Notes: generated by a model from the letters alone, not told the origin. Positions 6,996-15,779 are shown, counted from the stretch's first letter. The stretch: DNA of 49,640 nt from Anabaena sp. 4-3 (GCF_001597745.1 NZ_LUHJ01000013.1:240433-290072); one strand, 5' to 3'. A program made the numbers and translations.

Positions 6996-9119
6996 TTATT
7001 CTTCCTCCGTTGCCAGGGCGTTAACTGCGGCGGCTGCGATCGCACTCCCTCCCCGCCGTCCATGTAAAGTGATAAATGGCACATTGCGGCTATCTGCTGC
7101 CAATGCGGCTTTTGATTCGGCTGCACCCACAAACCCCACGGGAAAACCTAAAATTACCGCCGGTTTAGGCACACCTGCATCTAACATTTCCAGTAATCTA
7201 AATAATGCTGTCGGTGCATTGCCAATGGCGACAACTGCGCCTTCTAGATGCGGTTTCCATAATTCTAAAGCTGCCGCCGACCTCGTATTACCCAACTTTT
7301 GCGCTAGTTGTGGCACTTCTGGCTCATTCAGGGTGCAGATAACTTGATTGTTCGCAGGTAAACGTTTTCTGGTCACGCCGTCCGCTACCATGCGACAATC
7401 ACATAAAATCGGTGCGCCAGCTGCTAATGCTTTTCTCCCCGACTCTACCGCCGTTGGTGAATATCCTAAGTCGGTGACAATATCCGTCATTCCACAGGCA
7501 TGAATTAGCCTTACAGCAACTTTTGCTACATCTGCTGGGAGTATATCTAGATTGGCTTCGGAGCGAATAATGGCAAAGGAATTACGATAAATTTCATTAG
7601 CATCACGGATGTAGTCAGTCATGGAGTTCGGGCGTGAGAATAACTGTTGTAGTTGCACTGGTGCGTAGCGGTTGGTAAATTCTCCGAAAGTTTCCGATGA
7701 ATTTAAACGTTCATTTTTATACACGTTTAACATCTGCTCGATGAGGGCGGGTAAGTCGGTAAACAGCACATCATGATAAAGTTCACGACCAAATTTTTGA
7801 TCACTGTCTCCGTCTCCTACATAAACTTGATAGTGTTCCTCACTCACACCTAGTAAAGCAATATCACTTTTACTATGCTGGGCGCAGGATTTTTCACAGC
7901 CGCTCAAGTGAATATTTACCGGATGTTCTAGGTTAACATGAGATTGCAGATACTCTGCTAATGTCAGCGCATGAGTTTTGGTGTCTGTCGCCGCAGATGC
8001 ACACCCATGTTTACCAGAACAAGCTACTAAGCCACTTTTGATGTTAGTTGCTGAGAAATCTAATTTTAATTCAGTAATTTGTCTTTGAACATCCGTGAGT
8101 TTGTCTTGGGGAATGTCTGTTAATAGTACATTCTGCCACGGGCTAAGTCGCAGTGTTCCACTACCGTATTTTTCGGCTAGGTGGGCTAAACCTCTGAGTT
8201 GTTCGGTTTCTAAGCGTCCCAGGGGTAAGACTACGCCGATGTAATATAGTCCTGGTTGGCGTTGGGGATGTATCCCTATGTGGTGATATCGGTTGTTTGA
8301 TTTCTCTGTGGGGGGGATGGGGTGTTTTCTGGTTAATTTAAATGGTAGTTGTTGCTGGGCTTGTTTTAGGTAATTATCTAAGCCTAGATGGTTGATTATT
8401 TGTTTTAGTCTGGGTTTGCGTTGAAAATTTGGTTTAATTGTTTCACGCAGAGGCGCAGAGGAGGACACTTGCGTGGGCGGCTTTGCCGACTTGAGCAAAG
8501 TGTCCGTCGCGCAAAGGGGATAAGAGTTGGTTAGATAGGTGTTGGTTAAGGCGGTGAGAGTTGGTAGGGTTTGTTCTGGTAAGATGATGATTTCTGTTTC
8601 GGTGGTTAGGTGGAGGCGGAAGTATGTTGTAGAATTTATGGTGATGGCTTTTAGTGTGATGTCGTTTAGGCGATCGCTCACTGAAACTATGCCGCCTCCA
8701 TCAAAACAGATGCTAAATTTGGGCGAGAGTTGCGCTAATTCGCTATGTTCGGTGATGTATTTGTCCCAGACTTGCACTAAGGGGCGGGTATCGATGATTT
8801 CTTGGGGATCAATACCTGCTGTGGGACTTGTCATTATATTCCGAATTTGGTCTACTTCTGGGTTGGTAGAGCCTATTCCTAAGTTTTGCAGGTGTTTTAG
8901 GTCTTCTGCTGTTATATCTTGGCGAATTTCTCGGATTTGCAGGTTGGCACGGTTGGTTATGTCTACATACCCACCGCCATATCTATCGGCAATATCTGCG
9001 ATCGCTTGACTTTGTTTACTATTGATGATTCCACCTGCTATCCTAATACGTGATAGAATTCCATCTTGGGCAGGTGTGGCATAAAATAAACCAGGACAAG
9101 GTGTAGTTCCAGATTGCAA
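6996..9119 (-). CDS. cobG: CobG-CobH fusion: precorrin-3B synthase / precorrin-8X methylmutase
   Basis: 707 residues. The N-terminal ~490 are CobG-like, two nitrite/sulfite-reductase-type half repeats with Fe4S4/siroheme-type cysteines CSGKHGC (about 365) and CEKSC (about 406). From about residue 500 a full CobH/CbiC follows (DANEIYRNSFAIIRSEA, LIHACGMTDIV, ILCDCRMVADG), which moves the C11 methyl to C12 to give hydrogenobyrinate or its cobalt form. The start is TTG 9119, eight bases after AAGGAG, which lies in the 3' part of the cobalamin riboswitch. Residues about 199-226 come from an inserted repeat (see 8443-8523). It leads the cob operon. Confidence 0.93.
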   Translation of the reverse strand: MQSGTTPCPGLFYATPAQDGILSRIRIAGGIINSKQSQAIADIADRYGGGYVDITNRANLQIREIRQDITAEDLKHLQNLGIGSTNPEVDQIRNIMTSPTAGIDPQEIIDTRPLVQVWDKYITEHSELAQLSPKFSICFDGGGIVSVSDRLNDITLKAITINSTTYFRLHLTTETEIIILPEQTLPTLTALTNTYLTNSYPLCATDTLLKSAKPPTQVSSSAPLRETIKPNFQRKPRLKQIINHLGLDNYLKQAQQQLPFKLTRKHPIPPTEKSNNRYHHIGIHPQRQPGLYYIGVVLPLGRLETEQLRGLAHLAEKYGSGTLRLSPWQNVLLTDIPQDKLTDVQRQITELKLDFSATNIKSGLVACSGKHGCASAATDTKTHALTLAEYLQSHVNLEHPVNIHLSGCEKSCAQHSKSDIALLGVSEEHYQVYVGDGDSDQKFGRELYHDVLFTDLPALIEQMLNVYKNERLNSSETFGEFTNRYAPVQLQQLFSRPNSMTDYIRDANEIYRNSFAIIRSEANLDILPADVAKVAVRLIHACGMTDIVTDLGYSPTAVESGRKALAAGAPILCDCRMVADGVTRKRLPANNQVICTLNEPEVPQLAQKLGNTRSAAALELWKPHLEGAVVAIGNAPTALFRLLEMLDAGVPKPAVILGFPVGFVGAAESKAALAADSRNVPFITLHGRRGGSAIAAAAVNALATEEE
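8443..8523. repeat. Dispersed repeat inserted in frame within cobG
   Basis: A CGCAGAGGCGCAGAGG tract is followed by a nested inverted repeat: GGACACTT (8463-8470) pairs with AAGTGTCC (8498-8505), with an inner CGGCTTTGCCG hairpin. The sequence looks like intergenic dispersed repeats of this group yet lies inside the cobG reading frame, in the Ser/Pro-rich linker between the two CobG half domains. Confidence 0.65.
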
Positions 9120-9124
9120 GGCTC

Positions 9125-9262
9125 AAGCTCCTTCCCCGTGCGACGCAGGGAGTAGATGGTAAACTCTTGAGGTTGGCATTCTGACTCAAAAACTTTTTGT
9201 GTTTTTATTACAGCTGCGGCACAGTCCCGGAATCTCACCAGAGTTTCCCAATCTCAAGCTTT
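9125..9262 (-). promoter_or_regulatory. Cobalamin (B12) riboswitch
   Basis: Read on the minus strand, the conserved core GGTGAGATTCCGGGAC then TGCCGCAGCTGTAA lies at 9208-9241, and the B12 box AGTCAGAATGCC at about 9175-9186 (family consensus for both blocks). The aptamer sits directly before cobG-cobH. CTTGAG occurs twice, at the 5' edge (about 9254-9259) and next to the cobG ribosome site (9122-9127); both can pair with CTCAAG at 9166-9171. A ligand-dependent switch that hides the ribosome site is therefore plausible. Expected effect: adenosyl- or other cobalamin represses cobGH-cobI-cobJ. Confidence 0.94.
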
Positions 9263-9304
9263 GCTAGTTTAGCATGAGTCGTGGGGTTTTGAGGGGGAGT
9301 TTTT

Positions 9305-9350
9305 GAAACGCAAAGGGGCGCGGAGGTAAACGCGGAGGGGCGCGGAGAAT
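9305..9350. repeat. GGGGCGCGGAGG dispersed-repeat tract upstream of cobL
   Basis: Repeated (G)CGCGGAGG and AACGCGGAGG units occupy the last 50 bases before the cobL start codon. The complementary type appears at 13034-13086. Confidence 0.6.
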
Positions 9351-9355
9351 TAGTT

Positions 9356-10567
9356 ATGGTTGGGAAGTGGCTTTCTGTTGTGGGTGTGGGTGAGGATGGG
9401 TTGCAGGGGTTGGGGGCGATCGCTTGTTCTTTGGTGGCTGAGGCTGAGATTATTGTGGGGGGGGAGCGTCATCTGGCTATGTTAGGAAAGGATGACGCAC
9501 GGGAGAAGTTAGTTTGGTGTTCTCCTATTAGTGGTTCGGTTGAAGCTATTTTGAAGCTTCGCGGTCGGTCGGTTTGTGTGTTGGCTAGTGGTGATCCTTT
9601 GTGTTATGGTATTGGTGTTACTCTGTTACGTCGTGTTCCTATCTCGGAAATGACGATTATTCCTGCACCGTCGGCTTTTAGTCTGGCTTGTGCTAGGTTG
9701 GGATGGTCTTTGACTGAGGTGGAAACTTTAAGTTTATGCGGTCGTCCTCCGGCTTTGCTTCAGTGTTATATTTATCCGGGGGCGCGGTTGTTGATTTTGA
9801 GTGCAGGGAAAAGTACGCCGGGTGTGGTGGCGGAAATTTTGACAACGCGCGGTTTTGGTAGTAGTCACATCTCTGTTTTGGAACGGATGGGCGGTGTTCA
9901 TGAGAGAATGGTGACGGGCATAGCTGCAAGTTGGCAGGAAACGGATATTGCAGATTTAAATGCGATCGCTGTCCATTGTATTGCTGATGCTGGGGTTTTA
10001 CCTTTATCTAGATTACCAGGTTTACCAGATGAAGCTTATCATCATGATGGACAGCTAACTAAACGGGAAGTGAGGGCGGTGACTCTCTCTAGTTTAGCAC
10101 CGACACCAGGACAATTACTTTGGGATGTGGGGGCTGGTTGTGGTTCGATATCTATAGAATGGATGCGAACTCATCCCCGATGTCAGGCGATCGCTATTGA
10201 ACAAAATTCCACTAGGCTACAATATATTGCTGATAATGCCACAGCTTTGGGTACTCCCAACTTAAAAATTATCGCTGGAAAGTCACCCTCAGCCCTGAAA
10301 GATTTACCCACACCAGACGCTATCTTCATTGGTGGTGGAGTCACAGCCGATGGTTTATTTGATATTTGTTGGCAAGCATTACGCCCAGGTGGACGTTTAG
10401 TTGCTAACGTTGTCACTATCGAAGGTGAGCAGACATTATTTCAATGGTATCAGAAAGTGGGCGGCAGTTTCACCCGTATTGCTATTCAACGGGCTGAACC
10501 CATTGGGAAATTTTTAGGTTGGCGGGCAATGGCTCCTGTTACACAATGGATAGTAGTCAAAGATTAA
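9356..10567 (+). CDS. cobL: Precorrin-6Y C5,15-methyltransferase (decarboxylating)
   Basis: 403 residues, the usual CobL length, equal to CbiE plus CbiT. Residues about 5-200 are a tetrapyrrole methylase (VVGVGEDGLQGLGAIA, VLASGDPLCYGIG, IIPAPSAFSLACARLGW). From about 225 a class I SAM methyltransferase follows, with the glycine-rich loop LLWDVGAGCGSISIEW near residue 258-270 and IFIGGG. It methylates C5 and C15 and removes the C12 acetate carboxyl. The gene is divergent from cobGH and shares the 236-base spacer; I see no separate B12 box for this strand. Dispersed repeats lie right before the start. Confidence 0.95.
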   Translation: MVGKWLSVVGVGEDGLQGLGAIACSLVAEAEIIVGGERHLAMLGKDDAREKLVWCSPISGSVEAILKLRGRSVCVLASGDPLCYGIGVTLLRRVPISEMTIIPAPSAFSLACARLGWSLTEVETLSLCGRPPALLQCYIYPGARLLILSAGKSTPGVVAEILTTRGFGSSHISVLERMGGVHERMVTGIAASWQETDIADLNAIAVHCIADAGVLPLSRLPGLPDEAYHHDGQLTKREVRAVTLSSLAPTPGQLLWDVGAGCGSISIEWMRTHPRCQAIAIEQNSTRLQYIADNATALGTPNLKIIAGKSPSALKDLPTPDAIFIGGGVTADGLFDICWQALRPGGRLVANVVTIEGEQTLFQWYQKVGGSFTRIAIQRAEPIGKFLGWRAMAPVTQWIVVKD

Positions 10568-10601
10568 TTCAAGTGCTTTCATTTTGAATTTTAACTTAAC
10601 T

Positions 10602-11171
10602 ATGATTGCTTCCCCCCAAGAAAACTACCTGACTCCTGAAGAATACCTCCAAATGGAGGAGGAAAGCTCTATCAAACACGAATACATCAATGGCTACATC
10701 TACGCAATGGCGGGAGCTAGTGACCCTCATGTTACCATTGCTCTCAACCTTGCTATACTTCTCCGTAGCCATGTACGCGGTTCTGGTTGTCGTGTTTACA
10801 TCTCTGACATGAAAGCCCGAATTGAGTCGCTAAATCGATACTACTATCCTGATGTTATGGTAACTTGTGACCAAAGAGATGAGGAAACATCTGTTTATAA
10901 GAGATTTCCCTGTTTAATTGTGGAAGTTTTATCTGATTCTACTGAAGCTTTTGATAGAGGTGATAAATTCGCTGATTATCAAGAAATTGTTACCCTACAA
11001 GAATACGTTTTAATCAATACTAAACGTCAGCGAGTTGAATGTTTTAGACGCAATGAACAAGGCTTGTGGGTTTTGCAAACTTATACATTGCAAAACAATT
11101 TTTTCCAACTCAACAGTATTAATTTTGAGGGGAAAATGGCTGAGATTTACGAGGATGTAGTTTTTCAATAA
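10602..11171 (+). CDS. Uma2-family (DUF820) putative endonuclease
   Basis: 189 residues from ATG 10602; an in-frame TTG at 10584 is less likely. It shows the Uma2 pattern: LTPEEYLQMEE, KHEYINGYIYAMAGAS, a PD motif (YYYPDVMVTC), then LIVEVLSDSTEAFDRGDKF and EYVLINTKRQRVE, the residues of a PD-(D/E)XK restriction-like nuclease fold. These genes are present in many copies in filamentous cyanobacteria and their role is not settled; some are linked to mobile DNA. It lies 34 bases after cobL but has no metabolic link to it. Confidence 0.88.
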   Translation: MIASPQENYLTPEEYLQMEEESSIKHEYINGYIYAMAGASDPHVTIALNLAILLRSHVRGSGCRVYISDMKARIESLNRYYYPDVMVTCDQRDEETSVYKRFPCLIVEVLSDSTEAFDRGDKFADYQEIVTLQEYVLINTKRQRVECFRRNEQGLWVLQTYTLQNNFFQLNSINFEGKMAEIYEDVVFQ

Positions 11172-11335
11172 TGCTGAGATTGCTATTAATTATTAGTTGA
11201 TAATTTACCAAAATGAATATATAGAAAAGCACAAATATTTAGAAGTTAAAGTTATATCTCTCGGTAGATAATAATAGAGAGTAATTGCCAATAGCCTAGA
11301 TGTATAAAACAAGCAAATTACATAGAGGTTAAGTC

Positions 11336-11527
11336 ATGGCTGTATCTGCGGTAGATATTTCTAGAAATCTCAGTGGCATGGATTTTCCAGGAAATAAACA
11401 AGATTTAATCAATCATGCCAGACAGAAAAATGCTAGTCAGGAGATAATCGAAACCCTGCAAAAAATGCCAGAACGGGAATATAACAATATGGCAGACGTA
11501 GAACAAGCGTTTGGAGAAGTTAGATAA
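11336..11527 (+). CDS. DUF2795 small protein
   Basis: 63 residues. The sequence fits DUF2795: GMDFPGNKQDLINHARQKN, then IIETLQKMPEREYNNMADV, a small helical domain found in many bacteria with no established biochemical role. A ribosome site (GAGG, about 11325) precedes the ATG with normal spacing. It lies alone between the Uma2 gene and the convergent cobK. Confidence 0.88.
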   Translation: MAVSAVDISRNLSGMDFPGNKQDLINHARQKNASQEIIETLQKMPEREYNNMADVEQAFGEVR

Positions 11528-11695
11528 TTTTTGCATGAGTTAGTGTCTTGCTTGGTTAATTCATTCAGCAATTTTCTGACTGTGGCACAATCTTAGACAC
11601 AATTTATCAGACAGTCCCGTTCTGAAACATCATCATGTTCTTCCTGATTATTTAATTTCCACCTAGGAAGAACATGGACTATTTAATCTGATTAT

Positions 11696-12448
11696 TTATT
11701 TTTGACTGTGTAGTTGTTCAAGTAGCCAAGCCACCGCAGTATCAACATCTGCTACTTGTTCACCGGGTGGTGTGACAGGACGTTGAATTATTACTACTGG
11801 GATATTCAACTCTCGCGCCGCAATAATCTTGGCGTAGGTGGCATTTCCACCGCTATTTTTACTGACGATAATATCAATATTATGTTGAATTAAAATTTCC
11901 CGTTCATTATCCAATGCAAAGGGGCCGCGATCGCACAATATCATTCCTGGTGGTACTAAAGCATCAGCCCCAGGCGGGTCAATCATCCGCATCAAAAACC
12001 AAATATCTTTAAGATGGGCAAAAGCGGCTAATTCTTGCCTACCAACCGTTAAAAATACCCGTTTGGCTTGGTTTTCTAAAACAGATGCGGCTGAGACATG
12101 ACTATCAACATCAATCCAGCGATCGCCAGCTACCTGTTCCCAAGCCGGACGAATTAACATTAATCTGGGTATCCCTACTTCCTGTGCAGCCGTCGCCGCA
12201 TTCCAGGTAATCTGATTAGCAAAGGGATGAGTCGCATCTATGAGGACATCAACTTGCATCTGACGTAAATACTCAGCCAGTCCAGACGCACCACCAAACC
12301 CACCAACCCGCACATTACCAGCCGGGAGAGTAGGATCACGAGTGCGACCGGCTAAAGATGCTATAACTTCCATACCTGGAATAGTAGCAACTCTAGCAAC
12401 CAGTTCCGCCGCATCTCCAGTACCACCCAGAATTAAAACACGCAACAT
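11696..12448 (-). CDS. cobK: Precorrin-6A reductase
   Basis: 250 residues, normal for CobK/CbiJ. The N-terminal LRVLILGGTGDAAELVARV is the nucleotide-binding start, followed by DVLIDATHPFANQITWNA, VFLTVGRQELAAF and IIVSKNSGG, all typical of the family. It reduces the macrocycle of precorrin-6A with NAD(P)H to 6B. The start codon at 12448-12446 is the last part of a TTAGT(C/T)A heptamer array, and no Shine-Dalgarno sequence is visible, so translation may be leaderless-like or weak. It is separated from the main cob operon by two unrelated genes. Confidence 0.94.
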   Translation of the reverse strand: MLRVLILGGTGDAAELVARVATIPGMEVIASLAGRTRDPTLPAGNVRVGGFGGASGLAEYLRQMQVDVLIDATHPFANQITWNAATAAQEVGIPRLMLIRPAWEQVAGDRWIDVDSHVSAASVLENQAKRVFLTVGRQELAAFAHLKDIWFLMRMIDPPGADALVPPGMILCDRGPFALDNEREILIQHNIDIIVSKNSGGNATYAKIIAARELNIPVVIIQRPVTPPGEQVADVDTAVAWLLEQLHSQK

Positions 12449-12531
12449 TAGTTATTAGTCATTAGTCATTAGTTATTAGTCATTAGTTATTAGTCATTAG
12501 TTATTAGTCATTAGTTATTAGTCATTAGTTA
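12448..12531. repeat. Twelve-unit TTAGT(C/T)A heptamer array at the cobK start
   Basis: Twelve tandem heptamers, TTAGTTA and TTAGTCA, begin at the cobK start codon and run upstream of the gene. The order is mostly alternating. A nine-base CTCCCTCAT-type tract (12534-12569) follows directly and reaches the last codons of the DUF1636 gene. Confidence 0.92.
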
Positions 12532-12566
12532 TTCTCCCTCATCTCCCTCATCTTCCTCATCTCCCT

Positions 12567-12980
12567 CTACTCCCCTTTTCCCATACCTAAAGCCGGAATT
12601 CTCGCCAAAATGCCTTTCTTTAAAGGTTCAGGACGTTCTGACCAAGGTAGTAACCCATCAGACTTAGCATAATATTTACTAGCACATTCCAAAACCGCAG
12701 AGGCACAGTCATCTACAGTCAAATCACCAAACATATAAGTCAACTTACCAGCACCAGCAAAAGCCACCACACAGGAACGGTTGCAAGCACTCATACATTC
12801 AACAGCTTCGATAGGAAACTCATCTCGTAATTCCCAACTTTGCGCCAACTCCTGCAACTGACGTAAAAGTTTTTCGCCACCACTTTCACCGACACGCTTA
12901 CCATCTTGCCAAACACTAGCACAGGTTTTACAAACAAATAACCGATGAGAAACAGTATCCAGAGAATCGCCAGTAATCAT
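12567..12980 (-). CDS. DUF1636 Fe-S/metal-binding protein linked to cobalamin genes
   Basis: 137 residues. Four cysteines have a thioredoxin-like ferredoxin spacing: CKTC near residue 17-20, then CMSACNRSC in VECMSACNRSCVVAFAG (about 62-70), matching DUF1636, annotated as a metal-binding or 2Fe-2S-like family. A role as an electron donor or metal handler in B12 synthesis is inferred from its place just upstream of cobK on the same strand; it is not shown. The final residues are encoded by the adjacent CTCCCT-type repeat, so the C-terminus may vary between strains. Confidence 0.85.
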   Translation of the reverse strand: MITGDSLDTVSHRLFVCKTCASVWQDGKRVGESGGEKLLRQLQELAQSWELRDEFPIEAVECMSACNRSCVVAFAGAGKLTYMFGDLTVDDCASAVLECASKYYAKSDGLLPWSERPEPLKKGILARIPALGMGKGE

Positions 12981-13033
12981 CCATACCTCGCAGATGTATA
13001 GAAAAATTAATTATACCTTCACCCACACACTCA

Positions 13034-13086
13034 AAAAAACTCCGCGTTCCTCCGCGTTTACCTCCGCGCCCCTCCGCGTTTAAAAA
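13034..13086. repeat. CCTCCGCG dispersed-repeat tract
   Basis: Repeated CTCCGCGTT/CCTCCGCG units upstream of the DUF1636 gene, the complement of the tract at 9305-9350. Confidence 0.6.
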
Positions 13087-13092
13087 AATACC

Positions 13093-13122
13093 AAGGGTAG
13101 AAAACCTCTACCCTGAAAATTC
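13093..13122. repeat. GGGTAGAAAACCTCTACCC hairpin, copy 1
   Basis: A 7-bp inverted repeat (GGGTAGA / TCTACCC) followed by CTGAAAA. An identical copy lies at about 13716-13739. The two copies flank the 88-residue peptide gene and its leader. Confidence 0.75.
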
Positions 13123-13135
13123 CATAAATCACAGA

Positions 13136-13168
13136 ACGACCGCACATAACCTAGCTGTGTGCGGTCGT
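13136..13168 (-). terminator. Hairpin downstream of the repeat-peptide gene
   Basis: A perfect 11-bp stem ACGACCGCACA (13136-13146) / TGTGCGGTCGT (13158-13168) with an 11-base loop, about 85 bases after the stop of the 88-residue gene. It is GC-rich but has only a weak U run on the minus strand. Confidence 0.6.
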
Positions 13169-13253
13169 ATTGTCAAGAATACTTGTCAGGCAAGAATTTT
13201 ATTCACTGGTAAAGTTAAGTGCCGTTACTATCCCATCTCTTGACTGAGGTGAC

Positions 13254-13520
13254 TTAATATCCCCCTGTACCACCGCCAGTTCTTCCAGTATATGGGTAGT
13301 AGTAGTAGCCACCGCAATAATAGTACGGTGGGCATTGACTGCCTCCTGAAGGTTGTCCGGTTGGGGGTTGTCCTCCGGGGAATTGTCCGGTTGGGGGTTG
13401 TCCTCCGGGGAATTGTCCGGTTGGGGGTTGTCCTCCGGGGAATTGTCCGGCTGATAGCAACTGTTGTTGCTCATTAGATAATTCTATCAGTAGCTCAGGT
13501 TGGTTGATTTTAACTGACAT
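13254..13520 (-). CDS. Short leader-type peptide with tandem decapeptide repeats (putative RiPP/bacteriocin-like)
   Basis: 88 residues. Residues 1-26 (MSVKINQPELLIELSNEQQQ then LLSAGQ) resemble cyanobacterial double-glycine-type leader peptides with an 'ELSxEQQ' core. Then come three QFPGGQPPTG decapeptides, encoded by a perfect 30-bp DNA repeat, and a Tyr/Gly-rich end (CPPYYYCGGYYYYPYTGR). A ribosome site GAGG sits about 10 bases before the ATG, which makes this frame better than the overlapping Asp/Asn/Pro frame. No modifying enzyme or transporter is next to it. A structural or surface role is also possible. Confidence 0.65.
   Translation of the reverse strand: MSVKINQPELLIELSNEQQQLLSAGQFPGGQPPTGQFPGGQPPTGQFPGGQPPTGQPSGGSQCPPYYYCGGYYYYPYTGRTGGGTGGY
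13361..13450. repeat. 30-bp coding tandem repeat, three copies
   Basis: Three identical 30-base units (GGTTGGGGGTTGTCCTCCGG followed by GGAATTGTCC) in the peptide gene. Because 30 is a multiple of three, every frame across it stays open, which creates spurious overlapping frames. Perfect identity suggests recent expansion or gene conversion. Confidence 0.9.
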
Positions 13521-13715
13521 AATTGTTTACCTCACTTACGTAATTAGGTAAAAGTTACCTAATGTTTTAAATGCTAAGAATCCTTTGTCAGAAATTCATA
13601 AATCTAAAGGTAGAATCAGATTATGCCTTGACGGCCACAAGAAGTAATTTTTCGGTGATTAGCCCTATATCATCAGACTTACATAGATTATTTTTGACAA
13701 GTAAAATTCTTCGTG

Positions 13716-13739
13716 GGTAGAAAACCTCTACCCTGAAAA
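13716..13739. repeat. GGGTAGAAAACCTCTACCC hairpin, copy 2
   Basis: Second copy of the inverted repeat seen at 13093-13122. It lies just past the hemB stop codon and could also act as a terminator on the minus strand. Confidence 0.7.
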
Positions 13740-13744
13740 CTACC

Positions 13745-14803
<1,059 letters not shown>

Positions 14804-14838
14804 TCAGTATGATGTCGTGATCAGCCTGTCAAAGTTTG

Positions 14839-15336
14839 TTAAAATCGCAAGCCTACACCACCTTGAACAGAAACAGCCGTACCACCGCCATTACGGTAAG
14901 CATCAAAAGCGATAATGGCGTTACCAAAAAACACGGTATTACTGTTAGGCACAGCGTAATCAATACCTGGCTGTAAGGCAAAACTCATTTTGTTACCTAC
15001 AGGAGAAGCACTTTCACCACCAGTTAATACTAAACCTGCGCCTAAGTAAGCATCAGTTTGCCAATTCAGAGGAATGTCATAGGATACTGTGGGGACAACT
15101 GCTGTATTCTGACCGATTAAAGCTTGAGCGCGAAAAGAAATTGGTGCTTCTAAAAGTTTGTAGCGAAAAGCCAACACCCCACCTACTTGAATACCATCAG
15201 TCATACCGACAGTAGGGCCAATACCTACATAACTACCATAGGCTACTTGAGCTTGGGCTGGGCGAGTGTTAATAGCTAAACTCAAGATTGAACTTGTTGC
15301 CACAGCAGCAACTAAATGAGGTATAAACTTCATCAC
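14839..15336 (-). CDS. Small secreted beta-barrel-like outer membrane protein
   Basis: 165 residues with a Sec signal peptide (MMKFIPHLVAAVATSSILSL, cleavage after RPAQAQ about residue 30). The mature part alternates polar and hydrophobic residues, is Gly-rich and ends in GVGLRF, with the terminal Phe that is typical of outer-membrane beta-barrels. At about 135 mature residues it would make a small barrel of roughly eight strands. The family was not recognised. It lies upstream of hemB on the same strand, with the Fur-like site in the 86-base gap. Confidence 0.75.
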   Translation of the reverse strand: MMKFIPHLVAAVATSSILSLAINTRPAQAQVAYGSYVGIGPTVGMTDGIQVGGVLAFRYKLLEAPISFRAQALIGQNTAVVPTVSYDIPLNWQTDAYLGAGLVLTGGESASPVGNKMSFALQPGIDYAVPNSNTVFFGNAIIAFDAYRNGGGTAVSVQGGVGLRF

Positions 15337-15731
15337 CTGACTGACTCCTCACTCCGTCTTTAATGAAACAAGTTTAGCATTCGGTGTGGGAAGTCCCTCA
15401 GTAAACTGGTGAGCTTCTACCAACAGACTGAGGAATTTAAAAAATCTGCCAAAATGGCAACTACAATCAAATTTTCTCAGTTAAGTTATATAGAAGATAA
15501 ACGACTTCCAAGATGTGGTTGTCAGGGGCTACCAAGTTATCCACATCTTTTTATCAAACATGATTTAGTAAATACAATTATGTAGAATTCATTGGCAATT
15601 TAAACAATTAAACTTGGCATTTGCCACAACAGGGATGACTTTGTATTGGTTTTGTCATTAACCTCCTATTAGCCCCCCAAAATAAATGACAAAAACTATA
15701 CAAGTGCCTAACCGCTACAGTGGCAAATGGC
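15337..15731. other. Spacer upstream of the orphan terminator
   Basis: No coding frame. It should contain the promoter of the beta-barrel gene (minus strand). On the plus strand, ACTATACAAG near 15694-15703 could be a -10-like box, followed by sequence leading to the terminator at 15732; a C-rich stretch (AGCCCCCC, about 15670) lies before it. Confidence 0.4.
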
Positions 15732-15779
15732 AGAGTGGGAGATGAAAGCGATTGATATGCTTTCTCCCACTCTTTTTTT
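15732..15779 (+). terminator. Strong orphan plus-strand terminator
   Basis: An 11-bp stem AGAGTGGGAGA (15732-15742) / TCTCCCACTCT (15763-15773), extended by inner GAAAGC/GCTTTC pairing, runs into seven or more T's. The gene on its right (pyruvate kinase) is on the minus strand and ends at 15797; no plus-strand gene lies upstream. It may end a small RNA starting in the 15600-15710 region. Confidence 0.65.

Noticed and set aside
13199-13474. Asp/Asn/Pro-repeat frame overlapping the leader peptide gene
   Set aside because: It stays open only because the 30-bp repeat is a multiple of three; the other frame has a better start, ribosome site and leader.
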